From: Phocaeicola plebeius
Lineage (GTDB): Bacteria > Bacteroidota > Bacteroidia > Bacteroidales > Bacteroidaceae
Direction of reading: 5' to 3'
NCBI GenBank assembly: GCA_022767125.1
Contig: JALEPZ010000011.1
Span: 1 to 42,430 of the forward strand
DNA length: 42,430 nt
Below, one piece after another: positions 26,433 to 34,302 of this stretch. Position 1 is the stretch's first letter. Each line of letters begins with the position of its first letter. The translations under genes and the position numbers were made by a program. The notes below the pieces were generated by a model that was given only the letters and a program-made list of their open reading frames with translations, was not told where the DNA came from and did not search any database.

Positions 26433-27359
26433 TCAGAACGCGAACTGGAGGGAAACGGCCGTGAGGTTCGTATCGTTGTCCCCCACTCCCCGCTGGTGGC
26501 TGACCGCAGCAGTAAGCCCCCAGTGGCTCACTCCCACGCCGAAGGCGACGGCACTGTTGTCGTTCTCTCCGTAGCGGAAACCGGCACGGAGGGAGAGCAG
26601 ACGGTCGTAGGTATATTCCGCCCCGACACTGCCGAGAAACATCTCCGAACGCTTGGGCAGACAGTAGTACTGGCCGGCCAGCGAGAAGCTCAGGCGATGG
26701 CGGGCAGCGAGGTCCAGCCCCATCTCACCGCCGCCCCCGAAGAGGGCCGGCAGCTTGGCCTTCACATAGCCGTCGCCGTAGTCGAGGGCAGGACCCATGT
26801 TCTCCGCACTGAGTCCCACCACGTAGTCCATGTGCTGGCCGCAGCGGTTGCGGTAGTAGGCAGCGGCCTGGAAGCCCACCGTGGTGGCCTTGGCATACAG
26901 CTCGCTGTGGAGCAGCGAGACACCCACAGAGGCGGAGAAATGGTCGGCCAGACGCAGCGAATAGGCCGCATCCACCGTCCAGTCCTTCGGACGGAGCTTT
27001 CCTCCCTCGTCCATCGGGAAACTGTAGCCGCCCTGGTAGCGGAAGCCGAGGCTGACCCCGTGCTGCCCGAAACGGCGGCCGGCAGCCAGCCCGTAGTACA
27101 TCAGCTGTCCGGCATCGGTGTCGGGATAGATCTGGGTGGCGGCACTGACCGTGGTCGCCTCCTCGCCGTAGAGCAGGGTGGTGGGATTGGCGTACAGGCC
27201 CATCGTGGCCGCTTCGCCATAGGCATTGCCGCCCATGGCGGCCGAGCGGGCATCGGAGTTCACTTCGAGCAGTGCCATCGAATGGCCCTGCGCCATGCCC
27301 GCCAGGGGAGCGGCACACAGCAGTGCGCCGCCCAGGATATGTCTGATAATGTTGTTCAT
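26433..27359 (-). CDS. PorV/PorQ-like outer membrane beta-barrel protein
   Basis: 308 residues with a signal peptide (about 23 residues, ending GMAQ). The mature start HSMALLEVNSDARSAAMGG and the segment EAATMGLYANPTTLLYG match the PorV/PorQ/UPF0164 barrel family. Alternating beta strands fill the rest, ending in TAVSLQFAF with a terminal aromatic, as expected for an outer membrane barrel. In type IX secretion PorV shuttles substrates bearing a C-terminal signal. The gene lies 25 bases downstream of a subtilase that carries such a domain, so a dedicated partner role is an attractive inference. The longer frame upstream of ATG 27359 lies within the subtilase gene. Confidence 0.75.
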   Translation of the reverse strand: MNNIIRHILGGALLCAAPLAGMAQGHSMALLEVNSDARSAAMGGNAYGEAATMGLYANPTTLLYGEEATTVSAATQIYPDTDAGQLMYYGLAAGRRFGQHGVSLGFRYQGGYSFPMDEGGKLRPKDWTVDAAYSLRLADHFSASVGVSLLHSELYAKATTVGFQAAAYYRNRCGQHMDYVVGLSAENMGPALDYGDGYVKAKLPALFGGGGEMGLDLAARHRLSFSLAGQYYCLPKRSEMFLGSVGAEYTYDRLLSLRAGFRYGENDNSAVAFGVGVSHWGLTAAVSHQRGVGDNDTNLTAVSLQFAF

Positions 27360-27384
27360 AACGAATGATGGTAGAATCCTTTGC

Positions 27385-30111
27385 TTATTGTTTGACAATC
27401 GTTTTCTTGTAGATGCCCTGGCTGCTCTCCACGTGCAGGGTATAGACACCCGGCAGGATGCGGACCCAGTCGAAGCGGACGGGGTCGGTGGTGCCTGCCG
27501 TACGGCTTTCCTCCCACACCCGCTCGCCCGAGGGGCTGCGCAGGCTGAAGGTGGCCTGGCGGACCGAAGGATTGAGCACGATGTGGACGGTGCGCGTCAC
27601 CGGAATCGGATAGACGTCATAGACCATGTCGGCCGCGTTCTTCACCACCCGGACACTGACCTGTGCCTGCGTCTCGCCGCCCTCGCTGCGGGCGGTGACG
27701 GTGACGAGGGCCGTACCGGGCTGCACGGCCTTCAGCACTAAGCGGCTGCCTTCCGTGGCGGCGGTCACGACGCGGGTGTCACTGCTCTCGGCGGTGAACA
27801 CGGGTTCCTCATCGGTCCAGCTGAAATGGTCGGCCAGCGTCACCGTCTGCTGCGGACTGTCCATGCCCACCACCTGGGCGGCGATGGCCTGGGTGAGCGC
27901 CGGGGCGGTCATCTTATAGATCTGGTAAGGCAGAGTGTAGGTGGCCGTTGCGCCGTAGGCATCCGTCAGGCGGAGCTGGAGGGAGTAGCTGCCCGCCTCG
28001 TACACGGTGCGGAAGGTCAGGCGGAAGCCGTTGTCGGTCTTTGTCACGGTGATTCCCTTCATGTCGCCGTCCAGCTGGTAGCTGACTTCGTCGCCGTCGG
28101 GGTCCTGCAGCGCCAGTTCCAGCTGCCGCTCAGTGCCCCGGGCGATGCGGAACGGTTCAGCAGGCCATCCTTCCGGAACAGCCGGTGCGGCATTGGGCAG
28201 GGGGTCGGTGGTGAAGCTCAGCACGTCCGACTTCTTTCCGCCGGCCGTGACGGCCCGCAGCGAGACGAGGTAGCTGCAGCCCGGAGTGAGCTGGCCGATG
28301 GCCACCTGCATCGGGGCTCCGGCGGTGTAGGAAGCCGTGCTGTAGCGGCGGGTGAGCAGCGCATCTCCGCCCTGTTCTTCCAGTCCCAGCTCGTAGTAGG
28401 ACGGCTTCTCCTCGGGCAGGGTCCACTGCAGGGTGAAGCCCGTATGGGCCAATGCCACTACCTGCAGGCCGGCCGGCACCTCCGGCTCCGCCTCGGCGGC
28501 AGGCTGCTCTTCGAGGGCACGGGCCGCATCCAGGTAGCCCACTCCCAGCAGCCCCTCCACGTCCGGGTTGTGGGCATTGATGTCTTCCGTGCTCACTCCG
28601 TTCATCAGATGGCGGCGGAGGTCATCGCAGGTGAAGCCCGGCCCGCCGAACTTCGAGACCACCAGGGCGGCTACGCCCGACACGTGCGGACAGGCCATGG
28701 AAGTACCCTGGTAAGCCGCATACTGGTTGCCGGGGACGGTGCTGGTCACCTTACCGTTCTGCAGGTTCGTGTCACCTCCCGGGGCACAGATATCGACATA
28801 GGACCCGTAGTTGGTGTAGTAGGCATGCTTCCAGTTGTAGGCGAAGGAACTGACGGCAAGGGTGGTCGGCAGGTTGGCAGGAGCCGCCTCCGAGGAAGTT
28901 TCCTCATTGCCGCAGGCAAAGATGACCATTCCCCCCTTCATGGGGGAACCAGGCAGCTGGTTGCCCTCGTTGTCGCAGCCGGCATAGCGGACGAAATAGT
29001 CGATGGCCACCCTGACCGCTTCCGGGGTCGTCGGAGAGGGCGTTCCATCGAAATTCGTATACCCCCACGAATTCTGGCTGATGACCGCCCCGTTGTTGGC
29101 GGCATAGACAAAGGCGGATGCATTATTCCCACTCATATTACCCTTTTTGTCGGCCATGTCACTGCTCATCAGCCGGACTCCGGTTGCGGGAGAGCCGTTG
29201 CCCCCGGCAATGCCGCATACGCCGATGCCGTTGCCGTTGACTGCCGCCACCGTGCCCGCCACGTGCGTACCGTGGTCATCAGGAAGCAGGGTGCCGTCGC
29301 CATAGACAAAGTTGACCCCGTGCACATCGTCCACGTAGCCGTTGCCGTCGTCGTCGATGCCGTTGCCGGGAATCTCGCCGCTGTTCACCCAGAGGTTCTG
29401 CCGCAGGTCTTCATGGGTCACGTCGATGCCCCCGTCGTGAATGTCGACGATGACCTCCGGCCGGCCCGTGGTCTGCCGCCAGGCCTCGAAAAGGCGGATG
29501 TCGGCCCCTGCCACCGAGCCGGGAATCGAGCCGTCGTTGTGGTAGTGCCACTGGTCAGGGAGCAGCGGGTCGTCGAAGGGCAGGCTGCCGTCGCCGGCGG
29601 CCTGCCGGGAGGCGGCCATCAAGGCCCCGCGCCACACCGGCACCGGCTTCCCGGCACCGACGGTGCGGGCAACGGGAACGGCCTCCACCAGTTCGAAGGC
29701 ATCGTCCTGCTCCTGGAGGGCATCGACGGTGGTCCTCACGGCCAGCTGTTCATCGAAGCGGACCACCAGCCAGCGGTCCAGCCCCTCGCGCCGCATCCGC
29801 TGCTCCCAGCGGGGGTCGATGGGGAAAAGCGGACGTACCGCTTCGGCACGGACGGCCGAGAGGGCACGGGACACCGCCGCGGGCAGCTGTCCCGTCGCCA
29901 CACGTGCTCCCGTCACCGCCAGTCGCAGCTCCGCCGTCTGCGAAGCCGCCACCTTCACGTAGGCCATGCCCGGCACGAAACCGCTGTCGTCCACCGCCTG
30001 AGCCGGTGCCTGCGGTTCCGCCTGCGTCTCCTCCCATTCGTAGCGGCTGCAGCCACAGAGGGCCGCCGCTGCGAGGAGGGTCATCATAAGGAGGGATTGC
30101 TTGTTGTTCAT
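27385..30111 (-). CDS. S8 subtilisin-like serine protease with FN3 and type IX-like C-terminal domain
   Basis: 908 residues. A lipobox-like LCGC at residues 18-21 ends the signal peptide. A propeptide-like region runs to about 180. The S8 domain shows the triad Asp226 (HDGGID), His280 (DDHGTHVAGT) and Ser471 (QGTSMACPHVSG), with Asn402 (ACGNEE) as oxyanion residue. An FN3 domain (about 542-640) and Ig-like segments follow. The last 75 residues (YPIPVTRTVHIVLN, FSLRSPSGERVWEESR, LPGVYTLHVESSQGIYKKTI) resemble the T9SS type A sorting domain. A lipid anchor and a type IX-like tail in one protein is unusual. It lies 12 bases after the BACON gene and 25 before the PorV-like gene in one operon. Confidence 0.9.
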   Translation of the reverse strand: MNNKQSLLMMTLLAAAALCGCSRYEWEETQAEPQAPAQAVDDSGFVPGMAYVKVAASQTAELRLAVTGARVATGQLPAAVSRALSAVRAEAVRPLFPIDPRWEQRMRREGLDRWLVVRFDEQLAVRTTVDALQEQDDAFELVEAVPVARTVGAGKPVPVWRGALMAASRQAAGDGSLPFDDPLLPDQWHYHNDGSIPGSVAGADIRLFEAWRQTTGRPEVIVDIHDGGIDVTHEDLRQNLWVNSGEIPGNGIDDDGNGYVDDVHGVNFVYGDGTLLPDDHGTHVAGTVAAVNGNGIGVCGIAGGNGSPATGVRLMSSDMADKKGNMSGNNASAFVYAANNGAVISQNSWGYTNFDGTPSPTTPEAVRVAIDYFVRYAGCDNEGNQLPGSPMKGGMVIFACGNEETSSEAAPANLPTTLAVSSFAYNWKHAYYTNYGSYVDICAPGGDTNLQNGKVTSTVPGNQYAAYQGTSMACPHVSGVAALVVSKFGGPGFTCDDLRRHLMNGVSTEDINAHNPDVEGLLGVGYLDAARALEEQPAAEAEPEVPAGLQVVALAHTGFTLQWTLPEEKPSYYELGLEEQGGDALLTRRYSTASYTAGAPMQVAIGQLTPGCSYLVSLRAVTAGGKKSDVLSFTTDPLPNAAPAVPEGWPAEPFRIARGTERQLELALQDPDGDEVSYQLDGDMKGITVTKTDNGFRLTFRTVYEAGSYSLQLRLTDAYGATATYTLPYQIYKMTAPALTQAIAAQVVGMDSPQQTVTLADHFSWTDEEPVFTAESSDTRVVTAATEGSRLVLKAVQPGTALVTVTARSEGGETQAQVSVRVVKNAADMVYDVYPIPVTRTVHIVLNPSVRQATFSLRSPSGERVWEESRTAGTTDPVRFDWVRILPGVYTLHVESSQGIYKKTIVKQ

Positions 30112-30123
30112 GGTGCCGGCAGT

Positions 30124-31845
30124 TTAGGGTTTCACTTGAAATTTCTGACGAACCGACTGCCAGGGGACAATGGGGGCGTCCTGCTGCCGGGCCGCATTGC
30201 AGTTCTTCACGAACTCGATGGCCTTCGCCGTCATCGCCTGTTCCACCTCTTCGACGGAGGCACCGGCAGAGGGCGTTTCGGGCGCTTTTTCCGTCCGCCA
30301 GGCCTGATGGTCTGCATGCATCTCCCACGTGCCGTCTTCCAATTTCCCTCCGACCGGCCTTACCACGTAGGCGATTCCTTCCGAAGAGTTCAGATACATG
30401 TAAGCATTGGAAAAGATGCCGTCCAGTTCGAATCCGTTGTCGTAGAGCAGCTGGTCCATTTCCCGGGTCACGTACCACTTTCTATTTTCGAAGGGCCCGT
30501 CGAAAAACAGCAGCCGATGGTAGTCGTCATACACCGCCTGCACGGTGTGGATTTCGCCGAGGAACGAGGGATCAAGTCCCTTCACCACATCTGCCTGCGA
30601 ATAGACCCAGGCGCCGTAAAACAGCACGTCCGGATGGTCCATCCCCGACAGGCTCAGGTAGTTGTTCGATTCCAGGAACTGGTCGTCGTACGTATAGCCC
30701 TTAGCCTCGCCCCACTTCTGAAGCTGTTCCGGCGTCCAGCCGTGCGAGCCTTTGGCAGGGTCAGCACTGCCATAGGCCAGCCAGTTCCATTTGTCCGTCA
30801 GCTCCAGCTGGGCCGTCGTAGGATAGCTTTCGGTCTGCAGGTTGCGCCAGGTGTATTCGCAATATAAAATGTCACCCCAAAATGAAATGCTGATACGCAG
30901 CCAGATGGGATAAGTGGTATGGGTATAGAACTTGTCGTTGATACGCTGGAAGCCCTTCCGGACCAGTTCCTGGTCGATGGGCGTGTCTGCTCCCAGCTCC
31001 CAGCTGCCGCTGACGACAGTGATGGCTTGTGTGTAGACTTTATCAGTGGGACTTTGATAAAAGTACGACAGGCTCTGATCATTGGGATGGGTGGTGGTAT
31101 ATTCGAACCAATAATACTCGTTGTCGCTAAACGCCTGGCAGCTGATGACACTGCCCCGTGCGGCTTCCGCCCGCTGGACATCGACGAAAGAGAGATTCTC
31201 ATCCAGAATAGGCATCAGGATGCGGTCGTGTCCCTTCTGGGTGACAGCGAGTTCGTAGGCGGCGTCGCCGGCATGGATGTACACTTTGGCCGAGTGCGAA
31301 TAGCTCCTGTTTTCCCCGCAGCTCAGGGTGAAGTGCTCCCAGCCTTCGGCTGTCTCCACCTGGAGCCAACCGGTCTCCTCGCCCACCACTTCAACGGAAC
31401 TGACGGGATAATTGCTCTTCACGCAGATGTGCTGCTGTCCGCCCAGCATGGGCAGTTCCACCTCGTCGGGGCAGTCCACCTGAATGTAGGCGTCGCCTGC
31501 CGACTGGCTAACCGTCACCTTCTCGACGGCACCGCCTGCCTGAATCAGGATATATCCTTTGCGTTCCACTCCCTCGGTGTTGGTTTGTGCGGTGGCATTC
31601 AGGGTATTGCCGTTCTGGGAGATGGTCAGCCAGCTGCATTCCTCGGGCGACGATGCCACCCATTTGTCCTGGTTGGTCTGGATGGTGAGTGTCTGCTGCC
31701 CGCCGTTGTTGGCAAAGGCCAGTTGTGTTGTAGAGACTTCGAGGGTAGCTTCCTCGGCGCCAAAATACTCGTCGCCGCACGCTGTCAGCGTCAGCGAAAT
31801 CACGGCCCATAGCAGGAGGCCGGTCAGTTGAAACAGTTTTTTCAT
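30124..31845 (-). CDS. BACON-domain lipoprotein
   Basis: 573 residues with a lipoprotein signal (LTLTACGDE, Cys about residue 23). Two BACON-type beta-sandwich domains follow: about 35-115 (LEVSTTQLAFANNGGQQTLT, CSWLTISQNGN, VEKVTVSQSAG) and about 118-205 (VELPMLGGQQHICVKSN, YELAVTQKG). The remaining 350 residues are an unrecognised domain rich in Trp and Tyr. BACON domains are found in surface proteins of Bacteroidetes and are thought to bind glycans or mucin. It is the first gene of the BACON-subtilase-PorV-like operon. Confidence 0.82.
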   Translation of the reverse strand: MKKLFQLTGLLLWAVISLTLTACGDEYFGAEEATLEVSTTQLAFANNGGQQTLTIQTNQDKWVASSPEECSWLTISQNGNTLNATAQTNTEGVERKGYILIQAGGAVEKVTVSQSAGDAYIQVDCPDEVELPMLGGQQHICVKSNYPVSSVEVVGEETGWLQVETAEGWEHFTLSCGENRSYSHSAKVYIHAGDAAYELAVTQKGHDRILMPILDENLSFVDVQRAEAARGSVISCQAFSDNEYYWFEYTTTHPNDQSLSYFYQSPTDKVYTQAITVVSGSWELGADTPIDQELVRKGFQRINDKFYTHTTYPIWLRISISFWGDILYCEYTWRNLQTESYPTTAQLELTDKWNWLAYGSADPAKGSHGWTPEQLQKWGEAKGYTYDDQFLESNNYLSLSGMDHPDVLFYGAWVYSQADVVKGLDPSFLGEIHTVQAVYDDYHRLLFFDGPFENRKWYVTREMDQLLYDNGFELDGIFSNAYMYLNSSEGIAYVVRPVGGKLEDGTWEMHADHQAWRTEKAPETPSAGASVEEVEQAMTAKAIEFVKNCNAARQQDAPIVPWQSVRQKFQVKP

Positions 31846-31876
31846 CACGTGTGTTGTTATTGGTTTGATATTTTTT

Positions 31877-31884
31877 CAAAATTA
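31877..31884 (-). promoter_or_regulatory. Predicted -7 element of the BACON-subtilase operon
   Basis: Minus strand TAATTTTG, perfect TAnnTTTG, 31 bases before the start codon at 31845. The gene-free stretch 31849-32193 holds this site, a half repeat element and a terminator; no gene was seen. Confidence 0.5.
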
Positions 31885-32011
31885 TGCTAACTTTTCTAAT
31901 AACCGATAATTGCCCCTCACAATATTATGTATCATTAACAGTTCAAACGGTTTCAACGTTCATTGCAGAGTCCTCCTCGCACGGGGTGTGAAACAATCCG
32001 ATGATGGCGCA

Positions 32012-32043
32012 TTCCGGGCAGACACACAGGTCTTGCCCCTACA
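32012..32043. repeat. Dispersed palindromic element, copy 3 (half copy)
   Basis: Only the right arm of the element is present, with one extra base (GGGCAGAC ACACAG GTCTTGCCC), preceded by the same GCATTCCGGGC junction seen in copy 1. Confidence 0.65.
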
Positions 32044-32135
32044 GGTTTCGTCATGGGCAGAAAAAGAATTTGCTTATTACACGTAAGGCTTACCCAGAAT
32101 TGCGCAAATACAGCCCGAAGAAATATAATCGGTAA

Positions 32136-32173
32136 ACAAGTCGGGGCGGACAGAACTGAACGACCCGACTTGT
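32136..32173 (-). terminator. Hairpin terminator after the amidase gene
   Basis: ACAAGTCGGG (32136-32145) pairs perfectly with CCCGACTTGT (32164-32173) across an 18-base loop. It lies 20 bases past the amidase stop and marks the left end of the VapE-amidase cassette. Confidence 0.6.
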
Positions 32174-32193
32174 CAGAGAGTCACCCAAGCATC

Positions 32194-32712
32194 TTACAGC
32201 CACCCGTTCGCCACCTCCGCCCCCACATCGAAGCAGGGGCAGGCCTTGGGCGTGGCGCCCGGCAGGTCGCGATGGCCCACCACACAGGCCTCGGGAAACA
32301 GCTCCCGCAGCAGGGACAGCAGCTGGCGGAGCCGCTCGCGCTGCACCGGGGTACGCGTGTCGGCGGGACGGCCCTGAGGGTCGAGACCGCCCTCGTAGCA
32401 GATGCCGATGGAGCACCGGTTGTAGGGACGGGCGTGCGCCCCCACCTCCAAAAGGCGGCGGTGCTGGGTCAGCGTGCCGTCGCGACGGAGGTAGAAGTGG
32501 TAGCCCACGGTGCGGAAGCCACGGGCGCGGTGGTCGCGCAACAGCCGCTCCACGGGGTAGGAACGGTCGGAGCGCGTGGCGGAGCAATGGATGACGAGGA
32601 AGCGGACACTGTCCGGTCCCGCCATCAGCGTCCCGTCCTCCACGGAGGACAGGAGCTGGCGTTCATTGGCGATGATGTCGCCCACGGTGACGGGGAACTG
32701 GTAGTCAATCAT
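32194..32712 (-). CDS. N-acetylmuramoyl-L-alanine amidase (amidase_2 / PGRP fold)
   Basis: 172 residues. The zinc-amidase pattern is clear: VRFLVIHCSATRSDRSYPVE (first His ligand), RGFRTVGYHFYLRRDGTL (conserved Tyr-His), RCSIGICYEGGLDPQGRP, and VVGHRDLPGATPKACPCFDV (second His and Cys ligands). It cleaves the amide bond between muramic acid and the stem peptide. No signal peptide is seen, so it would need lysis or a helper to reach the wall, as phage endolysins do. A 30-residue N-terminal extension precedes the usual start. It lies 12 bases after the smalltalk gene and ends the cassette with VapE, DUF4248 and HU genes. Confidence 0.92.
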   Translation of the reverse strand: MIDYQFPVTVGDIIANERQLLSSVEDGTLMAGPDSVRFLVIHCSATRSDRSYPVERLLRDHRARGFRTVGYHFYLRRDGTLTQHRRLLEVGAHARPYNRCSIGICYEGGLDPQGRPADTRTPVQRERLRQLLSLLRELFPEACVVGHRDLPGATPKACPCFDVGAEVANGWL

Positions 32713-32724
32713 GGCCCTGCGACT

Positions 32725-32832
32725 TTAAAGAAGGACACACGAGGTCATGGTGATACCTGCGATAACGGTGGTCAGGATGGTGCAGATGGCGTTGATGATG
32801 GTACGCCACTGGTCGGAATTCAGTTTGCTCAT
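32725..32832 (-). CDS. Smalltalk family micro-protein
   Basis: A 35-residue product starting MSKLNSDQWRTIINAICTIL and ending in a hydrophobic run with TVIAGITMTSCVLL. Tiny proteins of this form, a short polar start followed by one hydrophobic helix with TSC near the end, are annotated as smalltalk proteins next to HU and amidase genes in Bacteroides. It could be a single-span membrane peptide or a very short lipoprotein. Next to an amidase without a signal peptide, a holin-like job is conceivable but untested. The stop is 12 bases upstream of the amidase ATG. Confidence 0.7.
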   Translation of the reverse strand: MSKLNSDQWRTIINAICTILTTVIAGITMTSCVLL

Positions 32833-32849
32833 AGTGGTTTCAAGTTTAA

Positions 32850-32898
32850 AAATGAAGAATCAGGAATCTGAAATGAGAAATGAAGAATCAAGAATCAG
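32850..32898. repeat. Short direct repeat between smalltalk and HU genes
   Basis: AAATGAAGAATCAGGAATCT (32850-32869) recurs with two changes at 32878-32897, spaced 28 bases. It lies in the 127-base gap between the two genes. Confidence 0.6.
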
Positions 32899-32959
32899 GG
32901 ATGCCGGGACGGAGAGCGGACGGAGCCACGGGTCACGGCTGTGGCCCCGTCCGCTGGAC

Positions 32960-33460
32960 TCAGACAATCGGGTCGGTCGGCTCCTCTGACGGGTCAGCAG
33001 GCTCGCCGGTAGAGCCGGACGACGGATCACTCCCGGACGGCAGCGAGCCGCTGTACTTCACCAACTGGATCTTGTCCGGCAGCAGGTCGTACTTGCGCGA
33101 GCCGTTCACCATGGTGAACGAGGGCGAGAAGCTGGGGATGAGTCCCTTGATGAGCGAGGCGTTCGCCTTGTCCGCGCTCTCCACCGTCTTTCCCTTCAGG
33201 AAACGGATGTTCAGCACTCCGAAACCGAGGAGCTGGACGGCATAGCCCTTCTTCAGGTTCTCCACTACGTAGTGGGCGTAGCGGTCGAGCACGTTCTTCA
33301 CGTCGCCCGGGGTGGCGGACGATTCGGAGGCAATCTGCTTGGCCACATCGTCGGTGGTCAGCGTTCCGTAGGTCACGGGAGCCACACTGTACACTTCGCG
33401 GGGGCTGCTCTCCATGTTGAACCGCACCGCACGTTTGGTTACTCTATACGCTTTAGGCAT
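32960..33460 (-). CDS. HU-like DNA-binding protein with acidic Ser/Pro-rich tail
   Basis: 166 residues. The core has the HU/IHF-like layout of the Bacteroides HU-HIG family: TLTTDDVAKQIASESSATPG, DVKNVLDRYAHYVVENLKKG, then the beta arm AVQLLGFGVLNIRFLKG. The last 35 residues are low-complexity (SGSDPSSGSTGEPADPSEEP) and acidic, absent from ordinary HU. The expected role is binding or bending DNA. It is flanked by a 23-base repeat array upstream and a smalltalk gene downstream, within the VapE cassette, so a function at the structured DNA in this locus is a reasonable idea. Confidence 0.85.
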   Translation of the reverse strand: MPKAYRVTKRAVRFNMESSPREVYSVAPVTYGTLTTDDVAKQIASESSATPGDVKNVLDRYAHYVVENLKKGYAVQLLGFGVLNIRFLKGKTVESADKANASLIKGLIPSFSPSFTMVNGSRKYDLLPDKIQLVKYSGSLPSGSDPSSGSTGEPADPSEEPTDPIV

Positions 33461-33509
33461 GTTGAAATAAGAATTAAAAGGTTAATGAACAATTGTTTAT
33501 CTCACATTG

Positions 33510-33517
33510 CAAAGGTA
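33510..33517 (-). promoter_or_regulatory. Predicted -7 element of the HU-like gene
   Basis: Minus strand TACCTTTG, perfect TAnnTTTG, 49 bases before the ATG. The 23-base repeat array starts about 60 bases further upstream of this promoter, a natural place for a regulator to bind. Confidence 0.5.
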
Positions 33518-33578
33518 CGGAATCCGGCCGGCGCAAATGTCGAAAGGGGTCGCCAAGTGTCGTTAACGAAGGGGGCGG

Positions 33579-33693
33579 CCTGACGAACGGGTCCGTGATG
33601 CCCTGACGAACGAGTTCATGATCCTCTCACGAACGAAGTCGTGACACCCTGACAAACGAAGTCGTGGGACCGCCACAAACGCAGTCATAAGAC
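33579..33693. repeat. Array of five 23-base tandem repeats (iteron-like)
   Basis: Five units begin at 33579, 33602, 33625, 33648 and 33671 in exact 23-base register, with a partial sixth at 33694. The shared core is CCTGACGAACGAAGTCGTGA, with a few changes per copy. The period is not a multiple of three and no reading frame is kept, so the repetition is at DNA level. It has no spacers, so it is not a CRISPR array. It lies in the 412-base gene-free stretch 33461-33872. Confidence 0.85.
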
Positions 33694-33750
33694 CGTCACA
33701 TCCGGCATCTTCGCGGCGTCCCGACCTCCGCCGGCGGAAAACCAGCTTCT

Positions 33751-33860
33751 ACCCTCCGCCAGAAGAAAGACCCCGGGGACCGCCTCCACCGGCAGGAAGC
33801 CGAAGCCAACCCTCCGCCGGAAGAAGGACCGGGGACCGCCTCCACCGAAGAAGGCCGGAA
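33751..33860. repeat. Tandem duplication of a 58-base GC-rich unit
   Basis: The block at 33751-33808 (starting ACCCTCCGCCAGAAGAAAGA) is repeated from 33809 (starting ACCCTCCGCCGGAAGAAGGA) with small gaps, including the shared GGGGACCGCCTCCACC. No conserved protein frame was seen. Confidence 0.65.
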
Positions 33861-33872
33861 GGAGGGCCAAGA

Positions 33873-34112
33873 TCAAGGCTCACCGAGATGACGGTAGATG
33901 AGCCGGACCTCCCGGATGGTGAGGTGGCGGCGGCGGTCGAATGCACGGCCACCCGCCGTGAGCTGGGCATAGAGTTCGTCACAGCCATGAATCCAGGCCG
34001 TGAGACGGCGCACGGCCTGCGAAGGCTTGGCGCCGGGAAAATACTGTAAGGCAAGTTCTCTTCGGGTCATAATTCGATACGTTTTTATTATCAACAAGTT
34101 TACATTATCCAT
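33873..34112 (-). CDS. DUF4248 family protein
   Basis: 79 residues. The signature is RRELALQYFPGAKPSQAVRR followed by LTAWIHGCDELYAQL and, near the end, HLTIREVRLIYRHLGEP. These match DUF4248, in which SELAxLYFP opens and a PxxVxLIxxxLGEP motif closes the domain. The form suggests a small helix-turn-helix-like DNA-binding protein, but no function is known. ATG 34112 gives IKTYRIMTRRELA, resembling family starts; ATG 34070 is an alternative. Its upstream region is the 148-base dyad, with the nearer arm 33 bases from the start codon, so it may be controlled by or act on that structure. Confidence 0.78.
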   Translation of the reverse strand: MDNVNLLIIKTYRIMTRRELALQYFPGAKPSQAVRRLTAWIHGCDELYAQLTAGGRAFDRRRHLTIREVRLIYRHLGEP

Positions 34113-34144
34113 CAGTTCTATTCATCCATCAGTCCGAGGCAGGA

Positions 34145-34292
34145 CCTTGACACCCTTGACACCCTTGACACCTGTTTTACCAACTTTCCGGGAAAAAAAT
34201 TAATTAGGGGGTCCCTGTACAGGGAGGCCGGAAATAAATAAATTCCCATAACTTTTGCAAAAAGGGTGTCAAGGGTGTCAAGGGTGTCAAGG
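34145..34292. other. Origin-like dyad: inverted 28-base arms of three 10-base repeats around a 14-base palindrome
   Basis: Left arm 34145-34172 is three copies of the 10-base unit CCTTGACACC (slightly overlapping at the end); right arm 34265-34292 is its perfect reverse complement. The 92-base middle holds the perfect palindrome TCCCTGTACAGGGA at 34212-34225. The midpoints of the arms and of the palindrome coincide exactly (between 34218 and 34219). AT-rich tracts (GGGAAAAAAATTAATTAGGG, AAATAAATAAATT) lie on both sides. Short repeats, dyad and AT-rich DNA beside a primase-helicase gene are the classical parts of a replication origin; a complex operator or a transcription hairpin is also possible. 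Confidence 0.7.
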
Positions 34293-34302
34293 TTTCACCC
34301 CG

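Noticed and set aside
33579-33693. Possible CRISPR array
   Set aside because: The 23-base units are directly adjacent with no spacers and vary in sequence, and no cas gene is in the window.
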